Assembly (NCBI GenBank): GCA_023432995.1
Contig: JAEZES010000151.1
Coordinates: forward strand, 1 to 60,770
DNA: 60,770 bases
Source: Pseudomonadota bacterium
Lineage (GTDB): Bacteria; Pseudomonadota; Alphaproteobacteria; Sphingomonadales; Sphingomonadaceae
Reading direction: 5' to 3'
Part shown: in pieces, positions 16,016-24,901 of the stretch
Layout of the letters: each line of letters opens with the position of its first letter
Position numbering within the stretch: position 1 is the stretch's first letter
Translations under genes and position numbers: made by a program
Notes under the pieces: generated by a model
The model's database searches: none
Seen by the model: only the letters and a program-made list of their open reading frames with translations
What the model was told of the DNA's origin: nothing

Positions 16016-17506
16016 ATGATTCTGACCCACCCCCTGCTCGACGTGGATGGGCTTGACGCGGACGGCGACAAGCTGCGCGAGGAATGCGGAATCTTCGGCA
16101 TCATCGGAGCGCCCGAGGCGGCCGCCGCGTGCGCACTCGGGCTTCATGCGCTGCAGCACCGCGGCCAGGAAGCGGTCGGCATCACCAGCTTCGACGGCAG
16201 CGAATTCTTCAGCCGCCGCGGGCTCGGCCACGTCGCCGAGAACTTCTCGACGGCAGAGTCGCTCGCCGAGCTGCGCGGAGCGATGGCGATCGGACACGTG
16301 CGCTATTCGACCACCGGCGGGGCCGGCCTGCGCAACGTCCAGCCGCTGTTCGCCGACCTCGCCAGCGGCGGCTTCGCGGTGGCGCACAACGGCAACATCT
16401 CGAACGCGCTCCATCTCAAGCGCGACCTCGTCGAGAAGGGGGCGATCTTTCAATCGACCTCCGACACCGAAGTCATCATTCACCTGGTGGCGACCAGCCG
16501 GTTCAAGTCGATGCTCGACAAGCTGGTCGACGCGCTGCGCCTGGTCGAAGGCGCCTACGCCCTGATCGTCACCACGCCTCGCGGGATGGCCGCCTGCCGC
16601 GACCCGCTCGGCATCCGTCCGCTGGTCATGGGCAAGCTCGGCGACGCGACCGTGTTCGCCAGCGAGACGGTGGCACTCGACGTGGTCGGGGCCGAATTCG
16701 TTCGCCAAGTCGAGCCCGGCGAGTTCGTCGAAGTGGATTTCGACGGCACGGTGCGCAGCCACCGCCCGTTCGGCGCGACCCAGCCGCGCCCGTGCATCTT
16801 CGAACACGTCTACTTCAGCCGCCCGGATTCGGTGCTCGACGACCGCTCGGTCTACGAATCGCGCAAGCAGATCGGCGTCGAGCTGGCGCGCGAGGCGCCC
16901 GTCGAGGCGGACCTCGTCGTGCCGGTGCCCGACAGCGGTGTCCCGGCGGCGATCGGCTACTCGCAGCAGTCGGGCATTCCGTTCGAGCTCGGCATCATCC
17001 GCTCGCACTACGTCGGCCGCACCTTCATCCAGCCCTCCGACGGCGCGCGCCACGCCGGCGTCAAGCGCAAGCACAACGCCAACCGCAAGCTCGTCGAAGG
17101 CAAGCGCATCGTGCTGATCGACGATTCGATCGTGCGCGGCACGACCTCGATGAAGATCGTGCAGATGATGCGCGACGCCGGCGCGCGCGAGGTCCATTTC
17201 CGCGTCGCCAGCCCGCCGACCGGTCACGGCTGCTATTACGGCGTCGACACGCCCGAGCGTTCGAAGCTGCTCGCAGGGCGGATGGACGTCGCGGCGATGT
17301 GCGAGTTCATCCAGGCCGACAGCCTCGCGTTCGTGTCGATCGACGGCCTCTACCGCGCGGTCGGGCTGACCGGCCGCGACAACGCCTGCCCGCAATACTG
17401 CGACGCGTGCTTCACCGGCGACTATCCGACCAGCCTGACCGATCTCGCCGAACGCCGCCAGGCCGACGCGCAGCTCACCCTCCCGGTCAACAACAAGGCC
17501 GCCTGA
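16016..17506 (+). CDS. purF: amidophosphoribosyltransferase
   Basis: PurF starts purine synthesis by making phosphoribosylamine from PRPP and glutamine. The 496-residue protein has the N-terminal nucleophile cysteine at residue 24 (EECGIFGIIG) after a 23-residue propeptide. The PRPP loop is VLIDDSIVRGTTS. Cysteines in PRPCIFEHVYF, GHGCYYGVD and CPQYCDACF match the positions that bind a 4Fe-4S cluster in the Bacillus-type enzyme. It is a housekeeping gene inside the polysaccharide region, and overlaps the following SDR gene by 1 nt. Confidence 0.96.
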   Translation: MILTHPLLDVDGLDADGDKLREECGIFGIIGAPEAAAACALGLHALQHRGQEAVGITSFDGSEFFSRRGLGHVAENFSTAESLAELRGAMAIGHVRYSTTGGAGLRNVQPLFADLASGGFAVAHNGNISNALHLKRDLVEKGAIFQSTSDTEVIIHLVATSRFKSMLDKLVDALRLVEGAYALIVTTPRGMAACRDPLGIRPLVMGKLGDATVFASETVALDVVGAEFVRQVEPGEFVEVDFDGTVRSHRPFGATQPRPCIFEHVYFSRPDSVLDDRSVYESRKQIGVELAREAPVEADLVVPVPDSGVPAAIGYSQQSGIPFELGIIRSHYVGRTFIQPSDGARHAGVKRKHNANRKLVEGKRIVLIDDSIVRGTTSMKIVQMMRDAGAREVHFRVASPPTGHGCYYGVDTPERSKLLAGRMDVAAMCEFIQADSLAFVSIDGLYRAVGLTGRDNACPQYCDACFTGDYPTSLTDLAERRQADAQLTLPVNNKAA

Positions 17507-18240
17507 TGGCCGGCGCCAGACCGCTGGAAGGGCGCATCGCGCTCGTCACCGGCGCGAGCCGCGGAATCGGCGCCGCAACCGCCGGGGCGCTCGCCGCGGC
17601 CGGCGCGCACGTCGTCATCACCGCGCGCAAGGCGCGCGACCTCGAAGCGGTCGAGGAAGAAATTCACGAGGCAGGCGGGTCGGCGACGATCGCGCCGATG
17701 GACCTGACCGATGGCGATTCGATCGGTCGGCTCGCCGCTGCCGTGGACGAGCGCTGGGACAAGCTCGACATCCTTGTGATCAATGCCGCGACGCTGCCTC
17801 CGCTGATGCCGGTGACGCAGATCGAGGCCAAGGGCTTCAACCAGGCGCTGACGCTCAACGTGCTGGCGACCCAGGCCCTGCTCGCTGCGTTCGATCCCCT
17901 GCTGAAGCGCAGCGAACGCGGGCGCGTGATCGGGATGACCAGCTCGGTGGGTGCGGAGCCGCGCGCGTACTGGGGCGCGTATGGCGCGACCAAGGCGGCG
18001 TTCGACGTGCTGCTCACGTCCTATGCGCGCGAGGTTGAGAACATCTCGGCGACGAGGGTGGCGATCCTCGACCCGGGCGCGACGCGGACCGAAATGCGGG
18101 CCCGGGCCTATCCGGGGGAGGATCCGGCGACGCTCAAGGAGCCTGCCACCGTGGGGGAGAAGGTGGTCGAGCTGCTGGCGGACGATTTCGCGACGGGCGC
18201 CCGCTACCGACTGGAGGGTGCCGAGCTCGCGCGCCGCTGA
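17506..18240 (+). CDS. SDR family NAD(P)-dependent oxidoreductase
   Basis: A 244-residue classical short-chain dehydrogenase. The cofactor motif TGASRGIG is near residues 15-22, the structural motif NAAT near 89, and the catalytic YGATK at about 158-162. It resembles the YciK-like oxidoreductases in overall layout. The ATG overlaps the purF stop by one base, so it is translationally coupled to purF, an arrangement common in sphingomonads. The substrate is unknown. It ends one base before a convergent epimerase gene. Confidence 0.85.
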   Translation: MAGARPLEGRIALVTGASRGIGAATAGALAAAGAHVVITARKARDLEAVEEEIHEAGGSATIAPMDLTDGDSIGRLAAAVDERWDKLDILVINAATLPPLMPVTQIEAKGFNQALTLNVLATQALLAAFDPLLKRSERGRVIGMTSSVGAEPRAYWGAYGATKAAFDVLLTSYAREVENISATRVAILDPGATRTEMRARAYPGEDPATLKEPATVGEKVVELLADDFATGARYRLEGAELARR

Positions 18241-19239
18241 TTACTGCCGGTGGTACTGGCGATACCACTCGACGAAGCGCGGAACACCCACTTCGATCGG
18301 CGTCGTCGGCTGGTAGCCGACCGCCTGCTGAATCGCGTCGATGTCGGCAAAGGTCCGCTGCACGTCGCCGTCCTGCATCGGCAACAGCTCCTTCTCCGCC
18401 TTGCGGCCGCATTCCTGCTCAAGCAATTCGATCACCTTCATCAGGTGCTCCGAGCGGTGATTGCCGATGTTGTAGAGCGCGTGGGGCTTGGTGCTTCCCC
18501 CCGCCTTCTCGAGATTGTCGTCGGCCGGCGGGCTGTCGAGGCACGCCACAACGCCCGAGACGATGTCGTCGATATAGGTGAAGTCGCGCCACATCTCGCC
18601 GCGATTGAATACCGGGATCGGCTCGCCGGCGAGAATCTTCCGCGTGAAGATCCACATCATCATGTCGGGCCGCCCCCACGGTCCGTAGACCGTAAAGAAG
18701 CGCAGCCCGGTCAGCGGCAGGCGGTACAGATGGGCGTAAGTCTCGCTCATCAGCTCGTCGGCCTTCTTGGTCGCGGCATAGAGCGAGAGCGGGTGATCGA
18801 CGCGATCGTCCACCGAGAAGGGCAGCTTGGTGTTGCCGCCGTAGACGGAACTCGAGCTCGCATAGACCATGTGCCCCACGCCGCGGTGGCGGGCGATCTC
18901 GAGCATGTTGAGGTGGCCGACCAGATTGGCCTGGACGTAGGCGTGCGGGTTCTCGATCGAGTAGCGAACGCCCGCCTGCGCCCCGAGGTGGATGATGCCG
19001 TCGAACTCCATCCCGGCCAGGCCCGCGGTGAGCCCGCCCATGTCCGAGAAATCCTGGTGCAGGAAGGTGAATCGATCACCGCCGAATTCGATCAGGCGGT
19101 CGCGCCGGTTCTCTTTCAGCGCGACCGAATAGTAGTCGTTGAGGTTGTCGACTCCGATGACGCTGTCACCGCGCGCGAGCAGCCGGTGGGCGACGGTGGA
19201 GCCGATGAACCCGGCCGCTCCTGTGACGAGGACTCTCAT
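18241..19239 (-). CDS. UDP-glucuronate 4-epimerase-like NAD-dependent epimerase
   Basis: A 332-residue extended SDR. It starts MRVLVTGAAGFIGSTVAHRL (glycine motif at 7-13) and continues with VDNLNDYYSVALK, which is characteristic of UDP-glucuronate 4-epimerases (CapI/LpsL type). The catalytic pair is in LYAATKKADE, and LRFFTVYGPWGRPDM is the family hallmark. It should interconvert UDP-glucuronate and UDP-galacturonate for polysaccharide synthesis. It follows the nucleotide-sugar dehydrogenase gene (19249-20523) by 9 nt on the same strand, consistent with supply of uronic acid donors. Confidence 0.88.
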   Translation of the reverse strand: MRVLVTGAAGFIGSTVAHRLLARGDSVIGVDNLNDYYSVALKENRRDRLIEFGGDRFTFLHQDFSDMGGLTAGLAGMEFDGIIHLGAQAGVRYSIENPHAYVQANLVGHLNMLEIARHRGVGHMVYASSSSVYGGNTKLPFSVDDRVDHPLSLYAATKKADELMSETYAHLYRLPLTGLRFFTVYGPWGRPDMMMWIFTRKILAGEPIPVFNRGEMWRDFTYIDDIVSGVVACLDSPPADDNLEKAGGSTKPHALYNIGNHRSEHLMKVIELLEQECGRKAEKELLPMQDGDVQRTFADIDAIQQAVGYQPTTPIEVGVPRFVEWYRQYHRQ

Positions 19240-19248
19240 GCAGCCGCC

Positions 19249-20523
19249 CTATAGCGTCCAATCGGCTGCCCCGGCGAGGGCACCCTTGAGGTCGGCGAGC
19301 ATGCCCCCCTCGGCCAGCAGGTCGCGGAGGCGCTCGGCGCCCATCTCGAGATAGCTTGCGTGAGGAACGGCCAGCACGACGAGATCATAGCGGCCATCGA
19401 GGGCGTCCGCCGCCAGCGTGAGACCGTATTCGTGCTGGGCCTCGACCTCGTCGGCGATCGGATCATGGACGGTCACGCCGTGGCCCAGCGCCGCCAGGCC
19501 GGCGATGAGATCGGCCACCTTGCTGTTGCGCAAGTCGGGCACGTTCTCCTTGAACGTCAGTCCGAGCACCAGTGTCCGGCCCGACCGTCCCCGCGCGTGA
19601 TGCAGCCGCTCGGCGACCCAGCCCGCCATGCCGTCATTCACGCTGCGGCCGGCCAGGATCACCTTGGGGTCGTGCCCGAGCTGTTCGGCGCGATGCGACA
19701 AGTAGTACGGATCGACACCGATGCAGTGGCCGCCGACGAGTCCGGGGGTGAACTGCAGGAAGTTCCACTTGGTGTTCGCCGCCGCGAGAACATCCCAGAC
19801 GGAGATTCCGCAGCGGCTGAAGATCTGCGCGATCTCGTTCATGAAGGCAATGTTGATGTCGCGCTGGGCGTTCTCGATCACTTTTGCCGCTTCGGCCGCC
19901 CGTATCGAGGACGCGCGAAACACGCCTCCCGAGGTGATGCTCGAATAAAGGTCGGCGATCCTCTCGAGGCTCTGCGGAGTTTGCCCGGCGACGACCTTGG
20001 TGATCTTGTCAATCGTATGCTCGCGGTCGCCCGGATTGATCCGTTCGGGGCTGTAGCCGAGGAAGAAGTCCCGTCCGCACCTGAGGCCGGACGTCTGCTC
20101 CAGGATCGGACCGCAGATTTCCTCGGTCACGCCGGGGTAGACGGTGCTCTCGTACACCACGATCGGGCTCCGCCCGCCAGAAGCACTCGCCCCAAGCATT
20201 CCGCCGACGGTGCGCGAGGCGGCTTCGACGATCGACAGATCGGGCCGATTGTCGCTGTCGACTGGCGTCGGGACGGTCACGATGTAGACGTCTGCCGGGG
20301 GGCAATCGGCGGGATCGGTCGTCAGTCGCAACGGTGACGCGAGAAGGCGTTGGGCATCGATCTCGCCGGTCCGGTCCAGCCCCGCCTTGAGCTCGTCGAT
20401 GCGCCCCTGATTCACATCGAAGCCGGTCGCCGAATAGCGCTGCGACAGGGCTACGGCCAAAGGCAGGCCCACGTACCCGAGGCCGATCACCACGACCTCG
20501 GAAATTGGCGCATTGGCAGTCAG
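19249..20523 (-). CDS. nucleotide-sugar 6-dehydrogenase (WbpA/TviB-like), probable CTG start
   Basis: A 424-residue UDP-sugar dehydrogenase that oxidises C6 of a UDP-hexose or UDP-HexNAc to a uronate with two NAD. It has the Rossmann motif GLGYVGLPLA near the N-terminus, the TVPTPVD strand, and the catalytic cysteine in GLVGGHCIGVDPYYL; FKENVPDLRNSK is the WbpA/TviB hallmark. There is no ATG, GTG or TTG close to the family start. A CTG at 20521-20523 lies 5 nt after a perfect AGGAGG (20529-20534 on the plus strand) and gives a full-length enzyme. The alternative is a TTG about 35 codons upstream without an RBS. Confidence 0.85.
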   Translation of the reverse strand: MTANAPISEVVVIGLGYVGLPLAVALSQRYSATGFDVNQGRIDELKAGLDRTGEIDAQRLLASPLRLTTDPADCPPADVYIVTVPTPVDSDNRPDLSIVEAASRTVGGMLGASASGGRSPIVVYESTVYPGVTEEICGPILEQTSGLRCGRDFFLGYSPERINPGDREHTIDKITKVVAGQTPQSLERIADLYSSITSGGVFRASSIRAAEAAKVIENAQRDINIAFMNEIAQIFSRCGISVWDVLAAANTKWNFLQFTPGLVGGHCIGVDPYYLSHRAEQLGHDPKVILAGRSVNDGMAGWVAERLHHARGRSGRTLVLGLTFKENVPDLRNSKVADLIAGLAALGHGVTVHDPIADEVEAQHEYGLTLAADALDGRYDLVVLAVPHASYLEMGAERLRDLLAEGGMLADLKGALAGAADWTL

Positions 20524-20695
20524 ATAGGCCTCCTGGAATTGGTTCAGGGCACGAACCGCGGTGCCTCTAGAGGGTCGGCCAAGGCAAGGCAATGCATCAG
20601 CGCGGCGAACCCGTGCGCAGCGCCCGCAGCCCCCGGGAACGTGCGTTGCGGCGGGTTGGCCGCTGTGCCATACGCACGCCGATTTTCCGACCAGG
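20524..20695. promoter_or_regulatory. divergent promoter region
   Basis: A 172-nt gap between divergent genes for a nucleotide-sugar dehydrogenase (minus) and an O-antigen ligase-family protein (plus). It must hold both promoters. It includes the AGGAGG ribosome-binding site for the dehydrogenase at 20529-20534. I do not see convincing -35/-10 pairs. Confidence 0.4.
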
Positions 20696-22189
20696 ATGGC
20701 GTTGATCCCCTTGCCCAAAACACTTTCCGGCCGTGCGGCTCCGCGGTGGCTTTCTCCCTGGATCCTGTTGATGCTGCTTCTCGGCGCTGTCGCGCTGACA
20801 GGCGGTTCGGCGCGTGCAGATGTCTCATCGCTGATCGTGCTCAGGCCGCTGTCCGGCGTGATCCTCGCGCTGGCGCTCGCTTTTGCCTCGTTCGGCCACC
20901 TGCGTCCGTATCGCTCATTGTTACTGGTGCTGGTGGGCGCCGTTGGCCTGCTGCTGCTCCACCTGGTTCCGCTGCCGCCGGAGGTCTGGCGGGCTCTTCC
21001 GGGTCGCGGCTTGCTCTCAGAAATCGATTCGGCGGCCGGGCTCGGCGAAATCTGGCGTCCTCTCAGCGCCGATCCGCTGATGACCCGAAACGCGTTGTGG
21101 TCGATGTTCGTGCCCCTCGCCGCGCTGGTCCTGGCCGCGCAACTCGACGAGCGCGATTCCCACCGCACCTTGGTGATCGTGCTCGGACTCGGGGTGGTCA
21201 GCGGTGTGCTCGGGGTGATGCAGTTTGCAGGCGGCCCGTCGAGCTCGTTATACACCTACGATATCACCAACAATGGCTTCGCCGTTGGGCTCTTCGCCAA
21301 CCGCAACCACCAGGCGATCTTCCTCGCCACGCTGTTTCCGCTCATCGCCGCCTACTCGGCGAACGGCCGCCGGGACGGACGCGACCGCAATCAGCGGATC
21401 ATCGGAACCCTCGCCGTCGCGGCGATGTTCGTGCCGACGATACTGGCCACCGGGTCTCGCGCCGGCTTGCTCGGGGCAGCCCTGGGGATCGCCGGGGCCG
21501 CCATCCTGTTGGTCCCGGTGGTGCGCAAGGAGCCAACCGCTCGGCGGGGCAAGAAGTGGCCGCGTTGGTGGCTGCCGGCAGCCATCGGGGCGATCTTCAT
21601 TCTGCTCAGCATCATGTTCGTCGGCCTCTCGCAGGGCAACGCGTTCGACCGCCTGGTAGCCGGCGAAGAGGGTGCGACCGAACTGCGATGGTCGTTCTGG
21701 GAGGTTTCGCTCGATGCGGCCCGGGCGTTCTTTCCGATCGGTGCCGGAATAGGCTCTTTCGTCAGGGTGTTTCAGGCCTTCGAGCCCGACGAACTGCTTG
21801 CGCTGACCTACGTGAACCACGCCCACAATGACTATGTCGAGTTGCTGCTCGACGGCGGAATTCCGGCGGTGGCGTTGGCCGCCGCAGCCCTGCTGATAGT
21901 CGCGCGGGACTCCTGGCGCGTGTGGTTCGTGAAGTCTGAGAGTACGCGCGTCGTCCTCGGACGCGCCGCGTCGATCGGCCTGATCACGCTCGCCGCGGCC
22001 AGCGCGGTCGATTACCCGCTGCGCACGCCCCTCCTCGCGGCGATTGCCTGCCTCTATGCCGTGTGGCTACGCCGCGGTGCGCTCGCCGCGCGCGATCCCG
22101 CCGCCGTCAGGTCGCATCCAGGATCGGAAGGGCGAAGCCCTCGATCCGAACGTTCTCGAGGCCGACGACGCGCGCACGCCCACCGGTAA
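20696..22189 (+). CDS. O-antigen ligase / polymerase family membrane protein
   Basis: A 497-residue integral membrane protein with about ten to twelve predicted helices. The central segment ATGSRAGLLGAALGIAGAAILLV and the periplasmic loop segment TYVNHAHNDYVELLLDGGIPA match the Wzy_C (PF04932) family, which joins or polymerises lipid-linked glycans. The ATG at 20696 has an AGG RBS; a longer in-frame start adds 45 hydrophilic residues. The last 83 nt overlap the 3' end of the convergent beta-helix gene, and the final 30 residues are Arg-rich and poorly conserved in style. It could be the ligase, or a second polymerase beside the one at 38852. Confidence 0.82.
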   Translation: MALIPLPKTLSGRAAPRWLSPWILLMLLLGAVALTGGSARADVSSLIVLRPLSGVILALALAFASFGHLRPYRSLLLVLVGAVGLLLLHLVPLPPEVWRALPGRGLLSEIDSAAGLGEIWRPLSADPLMTRNALWSMFVPLAALVLAAQLDERDSHRTLVIVLGLGVVSGVLGVMQFAGGPSSSLYTYDITNNGFAVGLFANRNHQAIFLATLFPLIAAYSANGRRDGRDRNQRIIGTLAVAAMFVPTILATGSRAGLLGAALGIAGAAILLVPVVRKEPTARRGKKWPRWWLPAAIGAIFILLSIMFVGLSQGNAFDRLVAGEEGATELRWSFWEVSLDAARAFFPIGAGIGSFVRVFQAFEPDELLALTYVNHAHNDYVELLLDGGIPAVALAAAALLIVARDSWRVWFVKSESTRVVLGRAASIGLITLAAASAVDYPLRTPLLAAIACLYAVWLRRGALAARDPAAVRSHPGSEGRSPRSERSRGRRRAHAHR

Positions 22190-23759
22190 TCCGCACTCCC
22201 GCAGGCCTCGCCCCTGACTCTGGCGCCCGCAGGGTCGTGCGGTTGAAGCGAACCTCCCCGTTCATCCCGCGTAGGCGCACGGCAGCCGCTTCGGCCCGGC
22301 TTGGCGAGTCACCCGCTACGCCTGCCTCGATCCGGACGTTGTCGAAGACGACGTCGGCCCCGGCCGTCAGGATGACGCCGTTGCGAACCATGCCGCCGAG
22401 GGCGAAACGGCCGCCGCGTACGGTGGCTCCGGCGGGAAGGTCGAGTTCGACCTCGCGCGGGCTGACGACCGCCGTGACGCGACCGACATAGACCGTGCCC
22501 TGCGGATTGCCGCCCGCGATCCCGATCCAGGTGCCGACGTCGGCGGTGCGAAACACGTTGGTCGATGTTCGCAATCGGGTCGAGCCGCGCTCGAGCGAAG
22601 CGCCCGTTCCGCTCACCATCCGCTCGCGACGGTCCCGGATGGTCACGTTGCTCAGCGTCACGTCGCTGAATCCCGACGACAGGACGATGCCGTAAAGGTC
22701 GGGTTTCTCGGGGATGAGCAGGGCTGTCGGAGCGTTGCTCGGGTCTTCTATGACAACGTCGCTGATCGAGGCCCTGCGCGCGCTGACGAGGCCGATGCTT
22801 CCCTGTCGTGGCTCGCGCGAGGTCACTCGGGCAATATCGACCTGCTCCATCCACGAACCGTCGAGGAATTCGAAGTGGATGTCCCGGTTGCAACGGGTGA
22901 AGGTGCAGTCGCTGATGCGGACGTCGCGGACCGTGCGCAGCCTGCCGACGCCGCCTCCACCGACGGCGACTCCGTTGCCGGAACCGAGCCCGTAGTCGTC
23001 GATGTCTTCGAAGCGGCAGTCCGCCACCTCGCAATCGGTAAACGGCGGCATGGCACCGGATCCGCCATCGTTCTCGGGCACCACATACGAAAACTCGACC
23101 CCGTAATTGGCCAGGTTCGAGAACCGGCATCCCCGCACGGAAATCGCGCCGCTGTTGCGAAACAGCAGGCCGCTCTCGCCGCTGTTCAGGATGGCGCAGT
23201 CGCGAATTGCGATGCCGGAGGAGCGGAGGGCGAAGACCGCTGCGTTCGCGGGCCCGGCGATGCACGTGATGGAGGATATCATCTGCGACGCGTAGAGATT
23301 GCGCAGCAGGCCGGGCCGTCCGATCTTCATCGGACCTTCGCCACGCAAGTCGATCGTGCCGCCGCGCAGCTCGAAGCCGGCGTCACTCAGCCCCGACAGG
23401 ACAAAGATGCCCCGTGAAGTCGGGCCCGCCGGCGGTATTTTCTGCAACGTGGCGTCGGGCGCCAGCAGGACGCGGATGTTGCGGTGGCGGATGGCGACGC
23501 TGTTGAGCCGATAGGTTCCGGCCGGGACGTGCAGCGTGCCGCCGCCGGCGAGTTGGTCGCAAGCCTGCTGGAAGGCCGAAGTGTCGTCCCCCGTGCCGTC
23601 ACCGCGCGCGCCGAACTCGGCCACCGAAGCCTCTGCGGCAAGGGCGCGACCACCGCTGCACGAGGCTCCGAGCGAGATCACTCCGGCCAGCCCGGCGCGC
23701 AGCACTCCGCGTCGGCCGAGCTTGCCGCGAAAAGGCGAATTTGTGCTAGATGAACCCAT
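22107..23759 (-). CDS. exported right-handed beta-helix protein (pectate lyase-like)
   Basis: A 550-residue protein with a twin-arginine-style leader (GKLGRRGVLRAGLAGVISLGASC). The mature part starts EASVAEFGARGDGTGDDTSAFQQA, the canonical opening of pectate-lyase/GH28-like beta-helices, then repeats short coils of about 22-25 residues such as SGIAIRDCAILNSGESGLLF and DVTLSNVTIRD. Such proteins act on polysaccharides as lyases, hydrolases or epimerases. It may trim the polymer made by the surrounding locus. No catalytic triad can be assigned from sequence alone. It is divergent from the PhyH gene, 67 nt away. Confidence 0.82.
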   Translation of the reverse strand: MGSSSTNSPFRGKLGRRGVLRAGLAGVISLGASCSGGRALAAEASVAEFGARGDGTGDDTSAFQQACDQLAGGGTLHVPAGTYRLNSVAIRHRNIRVLLAPDATLQKIPPAGPTSRGIFVLSGLSDAGFELRGGTIDLRGEGPMKIGRPGLLRNLYASQMISSITCIAGPANAAVFALRSSGIAIRDCAILNSGESGLLFRNSGAISVRGCRFSNLANYGVEFSYVVPENDGGSGAMPPFTDCEVADCRFEDIDDYGLGSGNGVAVGGGGVGRLRTVRDVRISDCTFTRCNRDIHFEFLDGSWMEQVDIARVTSREPRQGSIGLVSARRASISDVVIEDPSNAPTALLIPEKPDLYGIVLSSGFSDVTLSNVTIRDRRERMVSGTGASLERGSTRLRTSTNVFRTADVGTWIGIAGGNPQGTVYVGRVTAVVSPREVELDLPAGATVRGGRFALGGMVRNGVILTAGADVVFDNVRIEAGVAGDSPSRAEAAAVRLRGMNGEVRFNRTTLRAPESGARPAGVRITGGRARVVGLENVRIEGFALPILDAT

Positions 23760-23826
23760 GGCTTGCCGTTAGCAGGTAACTGGATTTGCCCCGCAACGCC
23801 ATGTTGTCGCAGGATTTCAATTCAAC

Positions 23827-24741
23827 ATGCTCAATCGCCTGACGCGACGCGCCGCCGACATCTACTATGCGCTCACCGACGAGCGGCACAGGGCGTTCAA
23901 CGCCCAGCGTAAGATCACCGACATCAATCGGCGAACCCACGCCGCACGGATGCAAGCGGCCAGGCTACCACGGTCAACCGTGGGCTCGGCCGACGTCGAC
24001 GGCGCGGCTGTGGCAACGCTCAATTCGGCCGGATGGCTGGCCCTGCCCGACCTGATCCGACCGCAATGGATCGACGACATCCGGACCTATTTCGCGACGC
24101 AGACCGCACGCGACCCGCACCGCCCCGAGCTGGGCCGGTTTTTCGCGCCCGACGGCGTGCCCCCTGAAACGCACGTCAGCCACTACGATAACGAACAGAT
24201 CGTTCGGGCGCCGCATCTGCTCGCCATCGCCAACGATCCACGTGTCCTGGGCATCGTCGAGGCGTGGATGGGCGGGAAGCCGACCCTGGCAGCGATGCGC
24301 GTATGGTGGTCGACCCCGAGCGCGAGCGGGGAGCCCGAACACGCCGAGCTGTTCCATCGCGATGTCGACGACCTGCAGTTCATCAAGCTGTTCGTCTTCC
24401 TGACGGACGTGACCGAGGACACCGGGCCGCACATTTTCGTGGAAGGTTCTCCACAGATCAACAAGCTGACCGAGATCCGCCGGTACAGCGACGAGGAGGT
24501 CGAGCAAACGTTCGGAACCTCGGCGGTCAGGACCTTCACCGGACCGGCGGGCACGGCCTTCCTGGAGAACACCTACGGGATGCACCGCGGCCTGCCGCCG
24601 CGGACCGGGCCCCGGCTCATTTTCCAGCCGCTTTATGCCCAGCGTCCGCTGATCTTCGGCCCCGCGAAGCCGGTCATAAGCGCCTCAGAACTCTCGATTA
24701 AGGTTGATCCCTACGTCAACCGCGTGTTCGTGCAATCCTAG
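23827..24741 (+). CDS. phytanoyl-CoA dioxygenase (PhyH) family protein
   Basis: A 304-residue Fe(II)/2-oxoglutarate-dependent oxygenase. The metal-binding HxD is in ELFHRDVDDLQF, the distal histidine in NTYGMHRGLPP, and the 2-oxoglutarate-binding arginine in TGPRLIFQPLY. KLFVFLTDVTEDTGPHIFVEGS is the double-stranded beta-helix core of the family. The N-terminal 50 residues are basic and specific to this protein. Its place inside a polysaccharide locus suggests it hydroxylates a sugar, lipid or amide substituent, but the substrate is unknown. Confidence 0.85.
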   Translation: MLNRLTRRAADIYYALTDERHRAFNAQRKITDINRRTHAARMQAARLPRSTVGSADVDGAAVATLNSAGWLALPDLIRPQWIDDIRTYFATQTARDPHRPELGRFFAPDGVPPETHVSHYDNEQIVRAPHLLAIANDPRVLGIVEAWMGGKPTLAAMRVWWSTPSASGEPEHAELFHRDVDDLQFIKLFVFLTDVTEDTGPHIFVEGSPQINKLTEIRRYSDEEVEQTFGTSAVRTFTGPAGTAFLENTYGMHRGLPPRTGPRLIFQPLYAQRPLIFGPAKPVISASELSIKVDPYVNRVFVQS

Positions 24742-24901
24742 GCATGTGGCTTGCAGACGGTCCCGGCCTTCGTTACCGGCCGTGCGCATCGCCGGTCCGT
24801 GGTACGACCACCGCGTCGACCTGCGCACTTCGGGTGTGACGAGCAGTCAGGGTACCGTCCCGCTGCTTGCCGCGTCCGCGAGGGATAGCTTGGAGTCTTG
24901 A
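24742..24901. promoter_or_regulatory. intergenic region before the BY-kinase gene
   Basis: 160 nt without a gene. It must carry the promoter for the wzc-like gene and what follows. Several GGCC/CCGGCC blocks occur but no clear terminator or promoter pair was found. Confidence 0.3.

Noticed and set aside
15899..17395. 498-residue minus-strand frame over purF
   Set aside because: Antisense to purF, which has all catalytic motifs.
22063..22491. Plus-strand frame over the end of the beta-helix gene
   Set aside because: Arg/Pro/Thr-rich shadow of the minus-strand gene, no start context.
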